Part shown: one piece after another, positions 1-6,650 of the stretch | Position numbering within the stretch: the stretch's first letter is position 1 | Layout of the letters: each line of letters starts with the position of its first letter | DNA from: an uncultured bacterium | Lineage (GTDB): Bacteria > Cyanobacteriota > Vampirovibrionia > Gastranaerophilales > Gastranaerophilaceae | NCBI GenBank assembly: GCA_947169755.1 | Contig: CAMVQX010000021.1 | Span: 1-15,812, forward strand | DNA length: 15,812 nucleotides | Reading direction: 5' to 3' | Made by a program: the position numbers and the translations under genes | The notes under the pieces: generated by a model | Databases searched by the model: none | Told to the model about the DNA's origin: nothing | The model's input: the letters and a program-made list of their open reading frames with translations, nothing else

Positions 1-1
1 T

Positions 2-238
2 GATGACAGAGGTCAAAAAGGTATGACTATTCAACGTTTCAAAGGTTTAGGTGAAATGATGCCTCAGCAGCTTTGGGAAACAACAATGGATCCTGCAACA
101 AGAACATTGTTAAAAGTAAACCTTGAAGATGCAATGCTTTGCGACCAGCTGTTTGATATATTAATGGGTGACAAGGTTGACCCGAGAAGAAACTTTATTG
201 AAGCTAACGCTGTATATGCTACAAACATTGATACATAG
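2..238 (+). CDS. gyrB: DNA gyrase subunit B, C-terminal end (partial)
   Basis: This is the last 78 codons of a type IIA topoisomerase B subunit, open at the left edge of the window. The segment QRFKGLGEMMPQQLWETTMDP is the hallmark of the GyrB TOPRIM/C-terminal region. The final stretch, with MGDKVDPRR followed by FIEANAVYATNID, matches the way GyrB proteins end, including the conserved PRR-x-FIE motif. GyrB supplies the ATPase and part of the DNA-cleavage core of gyrase, which introduces negative supercoils in the cytoplasm. ParE shares much of this motif, so GyrB rather than ParE is a strong but not absolute call. A clear terminator follows 25 bp after the stop, so the gene ends its transcript here. 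Confidence 0.95.
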   Translation, partial: DDRGQKGMTIQRFKGLGEMMPQQLWETTMDPATRTLLKVNLEDAMLCDQLFDILMGDKVDPRRNFIEANAVYATNIDT

Positions 239-263
239 AAACGTTATATGAATGAGTAAACTT

Positions 264-299
264 CCGGCAGGTGTTGTATACCTGCCGGTTTTATTTTTA
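264..299 (+). terminator. Rho-independent terminator of gyrB
   Basis: A perfect 9-bp GC-rich stem (CCGGCAGGT / ACCTGCCGG) with a 7-nt loop is followed by a T-rich tract (TTTTATTTTT). It lies just after the gyrB stop. There is no matching T tract for the opposite strand, so it acts mainly on the plus strand. Its T-rich tail touches the stop codon of the minus-strand AbrB-like gene. Confidence 0.93.
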
Positions 300-440
300 T
301 ATTTTTTTTATAGTTAGAGTTTTTTTATCATATTCAATTTCCACTTTATCTTTTTCGGGGTTTATATCCAACATTTCCAACATAGTTTTTGTAAATATCA
401 TACCCCAACTATTTCCAACAGGTATAAATTGTCTTTTCAT
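297..440 (-). CDS. Small AbrB/MazE (SpoVT-AbrB)-like DNA-binding protein, 47 aa
   Basis: The minus strand encodes a 47-residue protein beginning MKRQFIPVGNSWGMIFTKTM. The pattern V-G-N-S-W-G-x-x-x-x-K-x-x-L-E-x-L followed by D-K-V-E-I-E-Y-D and a closing LTIKK strand is typical of the swapped-hairpin SpoVT-AbrB fold found in MazE-type antitoxins and transition-state regulators ('GNSxGxxIPK...LgI..GD.Vei....g.lvI.k'). Such proteins bind DNA as dimers. The ATG at 440 has only a weak ribosome site (GGTAG, spacing about 5). No toxin gene is adjacent: downstream on the minus strand is the antisense of gyrB, and upstream is an AT-rich gap. It is therefore an orphan antitoxin-like or regulatory protein. 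The family call rests on motif reading by eye. The plus-strand reading of the same DNA is not convincing. Confidence 0.72.
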   Translation of the reverse strand: MKRQFIPVGNSWGMIFTKTMLEMLDINPEKDKVEIEYDKKTLTIKKI

Positions 441-625
441 AGCTCTACCAAAATAATTTCAAATTTATTATTGAATAATTATAATACAATAGCACACATT
501 AAATTTTAATAATATTTCCATTTTTATTATTACCGTATTGTTAAAATTTCATAAAACATACTACCCCGTTGGAGAATTTCTTTTTTATATTTGAGTAATA
601 CAATAAACTTGAAAAAGGAGATTTT

Positions 626-1501
626 ATGAGTAATACCACATTTAAAGCACCGGAATGCAAAATAAAACAATTTGACAACTTATTTATAGAATTAACAGCT
701 AAAAATTGTAATCAACATTGTAAAAATTGCTATATAGATTTTCCGCTAAATAAGAATGTGAAAGATTTTATTCAGCCGGAATTAATAAAAAACGCATTAC
801 AAGATACAAAAACAGAAAAAATAAAATGCATATATCTCACAGGAGCAGAGCCAATGACTCATCCTGAATTTAATACAATTTTGAGAATGTGCTTAAAACA
901 CTCTAACGTATGCATTTTTACAAACGGAACTTTCATCAACGAAAAAAAGGCTCGCTTCTTAAAACGCGTAGAAGAAGAAAGTGAAAATGAAATAATATTC
1001 AAAATAAGTATTGATCATTACAACGAAATAAAAAATGACGAAATCCGAAGTCGCGGCTCGTACAGGGCTGCAATAAATGCAGTAAAAAGTCTTGTTAAAT
1101 ACGAATTTAGTCCAATAATATGTATTACAAACTACTATAATGAACCTGAAGAAGAATTAATTCAAAACTTTGAAAATATATTCAAAAAAATAGGATATTA
1201 TCCTGAAAAAAACTATTTTGTAATAAATAATTATTTTGATAAAAATAATTTACAAAAAATATCAAGCCATGTGAATACAAAATTTGATTGCGAATACGGA
1301 AGAATATTAACCTCTAAAGGAATCTACACTTGTCCTTTTTTAGCAAACGATCACAGAGGAAGATGCGGTTCAAACTTCAAAGATTTTGCAAAACACAATA
1401 CTCTTGAGACAAATTATTGTTCAACCTGCCAAACTAACAAATCCCCGTTTTTCGGAATAGATTACAGCCTTTTTATGAATTCTTCTGTGCATACAATTTA
1501 A
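626..1501 (+). CDS. Radical SAM protein with C-terminal auxiliary-cluster-like cysteines
   Basis: This 291-residue enzyme has the radical SAM cluster motif C28-x3-C32-x2-C35-Y and a GGE-like SAM-binding segment (TGAEP, 72-76), so it should bind a 4Fe-4S cluster and cleave S-adenosylmethionine to a 5'-deoxyadenosyl radical. The C-terminal third has C222-x9-G232-x3-C236, then C247 and a C265-x2-C268 pair. This is close to the SPASM/Twitch pattern that holds an auxiliary 4Fe-4S cluster in enzymes acting on peptides and some small molecules, but the full SPASM set is not present. The substrate is unknown. No precursor peptide is obvious nearby, although the gap upstream is only 185 bp of AT-rich DNA. 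The start is set by a good AAAGGAG site (614-620) 5 nt before ATG. The 3' end overlaps the convergent pilO-like gene by 29 bp. Codon use is strongly A-rich (AAA, AAT, ATA), which may hint at transfer. Confidence 0.85.
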   Translation: MSNTTFKAPECKIKQFDNLFIELTAKNCNQHCKNCYIDFPLNKNVKDFIQPELIKNALQDTKTEKIKCIYLTGAEPMTHPEFNTILRMCLKHSNVCIFTNGTFINEKKARFLKRVEEESENEIIFKISIDHYNEIKNDEIRSRGSYRAAINAVKSLVKYEFSPIICITNYYNEPEEELIQNFENIFKKIGYYPEKNYFVINNYFDKNNLQKISSHVNTKFDCEYGRILTSKGIYTCPFLANDHRGRCGSNFKDFAKHNTLETNYCSTCQTNKSPFFGIDYSLFMNSSVHTI

Positions 1502-2060
1502 TTTGCAAATTAATAAGCAAAATCTTCTTATCTTTTTGATAAGGAACTATCTCCAATTTGGAAATTTCCAAAAAGTGTTCATGTTTAAACAAATCTCTCA
1601 AAAAGCCTTCAAAATTGGAGTAATTTGCGACCATATCAGCTGTAATTCTGCAAACATGGTATTTTGCACCGGCATTTTTAACAAAATTGTCATCTTGAGG
1701 ATCATAATCATACTTTATCGAGCGCGCTTTCACTTTATTATCACGCATTACCTGCAATATTTCAGCAAATTCTTCAGATATAGCCGTTTCAGAATCAAGA
1801 CCGCTGCCTATTGGTCTAAAGAATGCTTTTGCTAACTGTACTTCAGGAGTTTGTTCTTGCATTTTAGCTTCTTTCAGATTTTCCAATTGACGTTCTGCAT
1901 CAGCTAATTTACTTTCACTCTGAGTATACTCTTTTTTTAATGAATAATAAGACTGTATACTTGGTATAGTTTTTGCAATAATCAATATAAACAGTACAAA
2001 AGCCGCAACTACAATAGCTATAGCAATTTTAAACTTTTTAATATATACACTAGTTTCCAT
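1473..2060 (-). CDS. pilO: PilO-like type IV pilus / type II secretion inner-membrane protein
   Basis: The 195-residue protein has a short basic N-terminus, one membrane segment (about 12-30), a coiled-coil stretch (about 38-70, rich in K/E/Q/L) and a compact alpha/beta domain (about 92-190) consistent with the ferredoxin-like fold of PilO. PilO pairs with PilN in the periplasm and links the cytoplasmic PilM ring to the outer parts of a type IV pilus machine. Sequence motifs in this family are weak, so the call rests on architecture and on the preceding PilM-PilN gene, which it overlaps by 11 nt. Two starts are possible: ATG at 2060 (used here, 12 nt after GGAG) or TTG at 2069, only about 3 nt after the same GGAG. 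The overlap suggests translational coupling. The 3' end runs into the convergent radical SAM gene, with no separate terminator visible. Confidence 0.72.
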   Translation of the reverse strand: METSVYIKKFKIAIAIVVAAFVLFILIIAKTIPSIQSYYSLKKEYTQSESKLADAERQLENLKEAKMQEQTPEVQLAKAFFRPIGSGLDSETAISEEFAEILQVMRDNKVKARSIKYDYDPQDDNFVKNAGAKYHVCRITADMVANYSNFEGFLRDLFKHEHFLEISKLEIVPYQKDKKILLINLQIKLYAQKNS

Positions 2061-3765
2061 CTTCTTCAATTTCTCCCAAATTTGTTATTGAGTTCCCTTC
2101 TTCAGGGTTTTCGCGTTTATTTCGTCTTTTTCCGCCGGCATTTGTGTCTTCTGTTTCAGAAGAAACCTCTTCAGCAACCGGAGCTAACTCAGAATCAGAC
2201 ATATTAGTAATTTCAAACTGATAATCCGAATTAGAAGTTGAAGATACAGCATCATCAATAGATAACGAATTCAAATCAAGTTTATGAAGTCTTAATTGAG
2301 TATAAACTAAAGAATCTTTCATATTTTTAAAGAATACCGTAACATCCTCAACACCTGAAGCTTCTCCTTTTATATCAATTTTTCCGTCATCTTTTGCCAA
2401 AAAATATGTAAGCCACAATTTTTTTGGAACAGCTTCACCTATTGCAGTATAAGCCATTAATTTTGCTCTGTTATCCTTAATAACTTTTTTTATTTCAGTA
2501 TTTACATCAAAACTAGCAGCATTATCATCCCCCTCATATTGTTGGAGATTTGATTGCACAGACTGTATTTTTGAATTAATCTCATCCAACTTAGCCTGAC
2601 TTTGTTTTGTCAGCATCGGGAAAATTATCATCAGAGCCAGTACAGGAATAAGCAATACTGCCGCTATAACCAATGCAATATTTCTTGCCGCATTTGGAGA
2701 AACTTCAAATTCGTAACCTCCCAATGTAACACGTACGGGTTCGTTAGGATTATCAGACCCATTTTCGCCTGCATGTTTACCTGCAAACTCAAATTTTACA
2801 GGTAAATCAACAGCATTCCCAACTGCGATACCAATAGCTTCCAAAGATATTTTATGTGCAGTATCTTCCAAAATTTCCAAACTTACAGGAATAATATCCT
2901 GTTTTTTGAAATCGTTATTTTCAATATAATTTATTACCCCGTCAAATTGAATTCTTGACGATAATAATTCTGCACTTACCAAATCAGTTTCAGAAATGAC
3001 ATACATATAATTTGCCGGAAAACTCATCAAAGAAATCTGTGCCGAAGCATTTATCGCATTATAGATTTCATCTCCGTCAAAAGATTTAATAGCCAACGGT
3101 TCTTCATAATATTCAATAACATTTTTGCCAACTAAAGAACAAATAGAATATCCGTTTGGAGTTATAAGCATCAAATTCCAAGAAATGCCATCCCTCAATT
3201 GTTCATCAGCAATACCTGAAAATGTCAGTGCTTTCAATACTGACGTCAAAGAAATTTCAACTCCGACGAGTGTTGCACCAAGTTCATCCAAAGCATTTCT
3301 TATGCTTTCAACAACATTTTTTTGAATTGCAGAATAGAAAAATTTCCTAACATCGCCCTGTTGTACCACATTAGAATCAACCCAGCTCACAATAGGTTCA
3401 TAACGTTTGAAAATATATGACTGTTCAACTTCAGAAGTCAAAGCCTCTGTAATTGAATCCTCTCCGATAATCAAAGGTAATTCTTTACTGCCGAATAATA
3501 CTGTCGGTAAATTTAATACGACATTTGATTTTATATTTACTCTCAATTCTTCAAACAATTCAAGGACAGCCGTTTTAAATGCGTCCATATCAGGAATTTC
3601 ACGTAACGACTCATTATATTCAAGCGGTCTGCAAGCATAATTCTTTACGGATTTAGTTGCATAATCAAGCTGAATTAATTCAAGTCCAACGCCCGGTGTA
3701 ACTGACATATAAACAGTTTCTTTACTTCCAACACCTAATTTTGATAAAACATCATTTAAGCTCAT
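2050..3765 (-). CDS. pilM: PilM-PilN fusion protein of type IV pilus alignment complex
   Basis: The 571-residue protein has two parts normally encoded separately. Residues about 1-320 look like the actin-fold PilM: alternating beta-strands and a closing SLEAIGIAVGNA segment resembling the 'AIGLAL' end of PilM proteins. After a Gly/Asn linker (330-343) comes a single membrane segment (about 362-384), a coiled coil (about 386-412) and a PilN-like periplasmic domain (about 440-525: PKKLWLTYF, then GEASGVEDVTVFFKNMKDS, then YQFEIT). The C-terminal 45 residues are acidic and disordered with a basic patch (KRRNKR, 546-551). PilM rings in the cytoplasm recruit PilN through a short INLLP-type peptide. 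I do not see that peptide, as expected if the two are covalently joined. A consensus promoter lies 39 bp upstream. Only PilO follows; PilP and PilQ are not in the window. A GspL-type type II secretion protein is the alternative, since GspL has a similar actin-fold/membrane/periplasmic layout. Confidence 0.72.
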   Translation of the reverse strand: MSLNDVLSKLGVGSKETVYMSVTPGVGLELIQLDYATKSVKNYACRPLEYNESLREIPDMDAFKTAVLELFEELRVNIKSNVVLNLPTVLFGSKELPLIIGEDSITEALTSEVEQSYIFKRYEPIVSWVDSNVVQQGDVRKFFYSAIQKNVVESIRNALDELGATLVGVEISLTSVLKALTFSGIADEQLRDGISWNLMLITPNGYSICSLVGKNVIEYYEEPLAIKSFDGDEIYNAINASAQISLMSFPANYMYVISETDLVSAELLSSRIQFDGVINYIENNDFKKQDIIPVSLEILEDTAHKISLEAIGIAVGNAVDLPVKFEFAGKHAGENGSDNPNEPVRVTLGGYEFEVSPNAARNIALVIAAVLLIPVLALMIIFPMLTKQSQAKLDEINSKIQSVQSNLQQYEGDDNAASFDVNTEIKKVIKDNRAKLMAYTAIGEAVPKKLWLTYFLAKDDGKIDIKGEASGVEDVTVFFKNMKDSLVYTQLRLHKLDLNSLSIDDAVSSTSNSDYQFEITNMSDSELAPVAEEVSSETEDTNAGGKRRNKRENPEEGNSITNLGEIEEDGN

Positions 3766-3784
3766 AATTTCTTTTCTTAATTTA

Positions 3785-3813
3785 TTTACTACATCACATT
3801 TTTATTATACAAT
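3785..3813 (+). promoter_or_regulatory. Candidate promoter for nadA-rlmB-rpoD
   Basis: TTTACT (3785-3790), a 17-bp spacer and TACAAT (3808-3813), about 60 bp upstream of nadA. The -10 hexamer overlaps the -10 of the minus-strand pil promoter by two bases, so the two RNA polymerase sites would compete. The -35 match is only four of six. Confidence 0.4.
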
Positions 3814-3833
3814 ATATTTAACACTGTTGGCAA
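3804..3833 (-). promoter_or_regulatory. Sigma-70-type promoter for the pilMN-pilO genes
   Basis: Read on the minus strand: TTGCCA (3828-3833), an 18-bp spacer and a perfect TATAAT (3804-3809). It sits about 40 bp upstream of the pilM-N start and in the right orientation. Confidence 0.7.
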
Positions 3834-3875
3834 ATTTTACATAAATTTACATCAAATGTAGGAGATTCCCCCAGA

Positions 3876-4796
3876 ATGAATGAGCTTATTCAAAAAATCA
3901 ACAAACTTAAAAAAGATAAAAATGCAGTAATACTTGCGCATTGCTATCAAAATGTTGAGATTGATGAAGTTGCTGATTTTGTTGGGGATTCTTTATATCT
4001 AAGTCAAATGGCGGCAAAAACTGATGCAGACATTATTCTTTTTGCCGGTGTATATTTTATGGCGCAAACTGCAAAAATCTTATGCCCGAACAAAAAAGTT
4101 TTGCTTCCCCGCCTTGAATCAGGCTGCCGCATGGCTGATATGATATCACTTAATCAACTGAGAGAATTCAAGAGCAAATATCCTAATATTCCATCAGTAT
4201 GCTATATAAATTCAACTGCGGAAGTAAAGTCTGAATGCGATATTTGTTGCACAAGTTCAAATGCATTAAAAATTGTAGAAAGTTTGAATGTAAAAGAAAT
4301 ATTATTTTTACCTGATACATATTTAGGCAAATGGGTAGAAAAACAACTTGGGAATGTGAATGTTATTACATATCCTGGATTTTGCCCGACTCATCTTCAA
4401 ATCAGACCTCAAGATATTGATGAAGCTCGCAGGAAATATCCTGATGCGCTTATTTTAGCACATCCGGAATGTCATATGACAGTGAGTGAAAAAGCAGACT
4501 TTGTAGGTTCTACTACTGCTATTATGAATTTTGCCGCCAAAAGTGATAAAAAACAATTTGTTATTGCAACAGAAAAAGGCGTTGTTGACCGTCTTAGACG
4601 GGATTACCCGGAAAAAGAATTTATACTTATAAAAGATAACATTATTTGTCCAAATATGAAATGGCATAATTTAATTGACATATACAATTCTTTGGAAAAT
4701 GAAGAACATGAAATTCAAGTCGATGAAGAAATCGCATCAAAAGCTTTAAAATGTATCGACAGAATGTTAGATGTTTCCAAAGCAGGGGTGAAATAA
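3876..4796 (+). CDS. nadA: Quinolinate synthase (NadA)
   Basis: NadA condenses iminoaspartate (from aspartate) with dihydroxyacetone phosphate to form quinolinate, the precursor of NAD, in the cytoplasm. It needs one oxygen-sensitive 4Fe-4S cluster. The three expected ligands are present: C84 in ESGCRMADM, C170 in YPGFCPTH and C258 in ICPNMKW. Other conserved features are AHCYQ near residue 21, GDSL at 37-40 and AHPEC at 195-199. At 306 residues it matches the compact NadA class. The ATG at 3876 follows a TAGGAG site (3859-3864) with an 11-nt gap. The gene overlaps rlmB by one base (TAATG), so the two are probably co-translated. No nadB or nadC is in the window. Confidence 0.96.
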   Translation: MNELIQKINKLKKDKNAVILAHCYQNVEIDEVADFVGDSLYLSQMAAKTDADIILFAGVYFMAQTAKILCPNKKVLLPRLESGCRMADMISLNQLREFKSKYPNIPSVCYINSTAEVKSECDICCTSSNALKIVESLNVKEILFLPDTYLGKWVEKQLGNVNVITYPGFCPTHLQIRPQDIDEARRKYPDALILAHPECHMTVSEKADFVGSTTAIMNFAAKSDKKQFVIATEKGVVDRLRRDYPEKEFILIKDNIICPNMKWHNLIDIYNSLENEEHEIQVDEEIASKALKCIDRMLDVSKAGVK

Positions 4797-5530
4797 TGGA
4801 AGAAAATATAATCTTCGGTAAAAATGCCGTAACAGAAGCATTAATAGCCGGACGGGAAATTAATAAAATTCTCATTTCAAAAAATATTCACTCTGATGCT
4901 AAATTAAACAATATAAAAGAGCTGGCTAAACAAAACGGGGTAATATTTCAATTTGTTGCAAAAGAAAAATTTCTTCCCTACGCTCAATACAATCATCAAG
5001 GAATTATTGCTCAAATTTCACCGATTCAATACAAAGATTTAGACGAATTTTTGGAAGAGAAGCATGAAAATGATGCCGTTGTAATCCTTGACGGAGTTGA
5101 AGATTCGCATAACTTGGGAGCTATAATAAGAACTTGTGTTTGCGCAGGAGTAGCCGGAATAATCATACCGGCCAGACGAAATGTTCAAGTAAATGCAACA
5201 GTTGAGAAAATAAGTGCCGGTGCAATTAACCACATTCCGATAATTAAAGTAAACAGTTCGGTTAATGCTGTACAAAAATTAAAAAATTCAGACTGGTGGG
5301 TAGTTGCAGCAGATGCAAGTGCAAAAGATAATTATTATGATGTCAATTATAAAGATATGAATTTTGCCCTGATTATGGGAGCAGAACATGCAGGAGTGTC
5401 AAAATCTTTACTAAAACTTTCGGATTTTGTTGTAAAAATTCCAATGTTAAAAGATTTTAACTCTCTTAATGTTTCAAATGCCCTCAGTGCAATCATCTTT
5501 GAAACAGTTAGACAAAAATTGCAAAAATGA
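4796..5530 (+). CDS. rlmB: 23S rRNA 2'-O-ribose guanosine methyltransferase (RlmB/SpoU family)
   Basis: The 244-residue protein has the three SPOUT/SpoU motifs in order: motif 1 with D99 and N106-LGAIIR112, motif 2 MGAEHAGV (194-201), and motif 3 IPM (215-217) followed by FNSLNVSNALSAIIFE (221-236). The N-terminal 75 residues (GKNAVTEAL, then a mixed alpha/beta domain ending in HQGIIAQ) are the substrate-binding domain of RlmB/TrmH-group proteins. RlmB methylates the ribose of the conserved P-loop guanosine of 23S rRNA using S-adenosylmethionine through a knotted dimer. The length equals that of RlmB. The ATG is chosen because it overlaps the nadA stop (TAATG) and follows GGGG-rich DNA suited to ribosome binding. 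A longer in-frame reading from 4751 would intrude into nadA and lacks family support. The exact rRNA site is inferred from the family. Confidence 0.92.
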   Translation: MEENIIFGKNAVTEALIAGREINKILISKNIHSDAKLNNIKELAKQNGVIFQFVAKEKFLPYAQYNHQGIIAQISPIQYKDLDEFLEEKHENDAVVILDGVEDSHNLGAIIRTCVCAGVAGIIIPARRNVQVNATVEKISAGAINHIPIIKVNSSVNAVQKLKNSDWWVVAADASAKDNYYDVNYKDMNFALIMGAEHAGVSKSLLKLSDFVVKIPMLKDFNSLNVSNALSAIIFETVRQKLQK

Positions 5531-5558
5531 CTATAATTATTGAGAAGAGAGATTACCA

Positions 5559-6563
5559 ATGAAAAAAGAACTTGAAAAATACGGCCTTATGTCTGAAGAT
5601 ATTTCAGATGAAAATATAGACTTTCACAAATTGGATAATGAAGATGACGACGATGATGTTTTAGAAACTGTTGAAGACCCAAAAGTTCAAGAGAGTTTAT
5701 CAAGTGTAAATTCTGATGACAGTGTAAAAATTTACCTGCAGCAAATCGGAAAAATTCCGCTTTTATCATCTGAGCAAGAGTTGGATTTAGCAAAAAAGAT
5801 TTATGAAGATCACGATGATTTTTCGAAAAATTTGCTTGTTAATGCAAACCTCAGACTTGTTGTAAGCATTGCAAAAAAATATATAGGACGCGGACTTTCT
5901 TTTTTGGATTTGATACAAGAAGGCAATATGGGCTTGATGAAAGCAGCCGGCAGGTTCGATTATACAAAAGGTTACAAATTTTCTACATATGCAACATGGT
6001 GGATTCAACAGTCTATTACACGCGCAATAGCTGACAAAGCAAGGATTATAAGGCTTCCGATACATATGATAGAATCATTGGGAAAAATTCGCCGTGCAAC
6101 AATAGATTTGACAACAGAGTTGGGACACGCTCCGACAAAACAAGAAATTGCATATCGTTTGGGCATTCCGGTTTCTAAATTAACATCTATCATTAAATCA
6201 GCCCAATCAACAATAAGTATGGAAACTCCTGCAAATTCATCATCTGAAGAATCTTCAAAGATTGCGGATTTTATAGTTGATGAAGCATCAATTACCCCTG
6301 ACAGCAGAGTTTCACAAGAAAATTTGTTCGAAGATATAAGAAAAATGTTGAATCAACTAAGTCCAAAAGAGAGAGACGTTTTGATTTTGCGTTTCGGACT
6401 TGACAACAACGGAGCAAAAAAGACTCTGGACGAAATCGGTACGCAATATGGAGTTTCAAGAGAACGTATCAGACAAATCGAAAACAGAGCAATTGCAAAA
6501 CTCAAAAAACTCTGCAAAAACAAAAAACTCTCAGTCGGTTTGAAAAATTATTTTGGTGAATAA
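5559..6563 (+). CDS. rpoD: RNA polymerase principal-type sigma factor (RpoD/SigA)
   Basis: The 334-residue protein directs RNA polymerase to -10/-35 promoters. Region 1.2 is seen at about 54-82 (DSVKIYLQQIGKIPLL). Region 2 is at 92-157, with NLRLVVSIAKKY, the core-binding LDLIQEGNMGLMKA and the -10-recognition FSTYATWWIQQSITRAI. Region 3 is at about 158-245. Region 4 is at 256-322, with LSPKERDVLILRFGL and the -35-binding helix-turn-helix VSRERIRQIENRAIAKLK. There is a short acidic N-terminus with a run of Asp (29-33) and no long region 1.1 or non-conserved region, as in cyanobacterial-type SigA and group 2 sigmas. The full region set favours a group 1 or close group 2 factor; which one cannot be settled from this window. 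It starts 28 bp after rlmB with a GAGAAGAGAG site, so it likely shares the nadA-rlmB transcript. Confidence 0.93.
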   Translation: MKKELEKYGLMSEDISDENIDFHKLDNEDDDDDVLETVEDPKVQESLSSVNSDDSVKIYLQQIGKIPLLSSEQELDLAKKIYEDHDDFSKNLLVNANLRLVVSIAKKYIGRGLSFLDLIQEGNMGLMKAAGRFDYTKGYKFSTYATWWIQQSITRAIADKARIIRLPIHMIESLGKIRRATIDLTTELGHAPTKQEIAYRLGIPVSKLTSIIKSAQSTISMETPANSSSEESSKIADFIVDEASITPDSRVSQENLFEDIRKMLNQLSPKERDVLILRFGLDNNGAKKTLDEIGTQYGVSRERIRQIENRAIAKLKKLCKNKKLSVGLKNYFGE

Positions 6564-6565
6564 CC

Positions 6566-6595
6566 TTGACGGTTTGGGCTAAATAATGGTATAAT
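6566..6595 (+). promoter_or_regulatory. Strong sigma-70-type promoter with extended -10
   Basis: TTGACG (6566-6571), an 18-bp spacer and a perfect TATAAT (6590-6595) preceded by TGG, an extended -10 signature. It begins 3 bp after the rpoD stop and about 55 bp before the 452-aa gene, and is among the best promoter matches in the window. Confidence 0.8.
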
Positions 6596-6650
6596 AAGTA
6601 AAACGCCTTTTTTGATTCATTAAATTAGTTCCGGAAAGGAATTGATTTTT

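Noticed and set aside
271..456. A 61-codon plus-strand frame after gyrB
   Set aside because: It starts inside the gyrB terminator, has no ribosome site and no family pattern. The minus strand of the same DNA carries a convincing AbrB-like protein instead.
4455..5559. Minus-strand frames over nadA and rlmB
   Set aside because: Cys/Tyr/Phe-rich translations typical of the antisense of AT-rich coding DNA, with no start signals.
6642..6650. TTG start three codons before the chosen ATG of the 452-aa protein
   Set aside because: It lies only one base after the AAAGGA ribosome site, while the ATG at 6651 has a 10-nt spacing.
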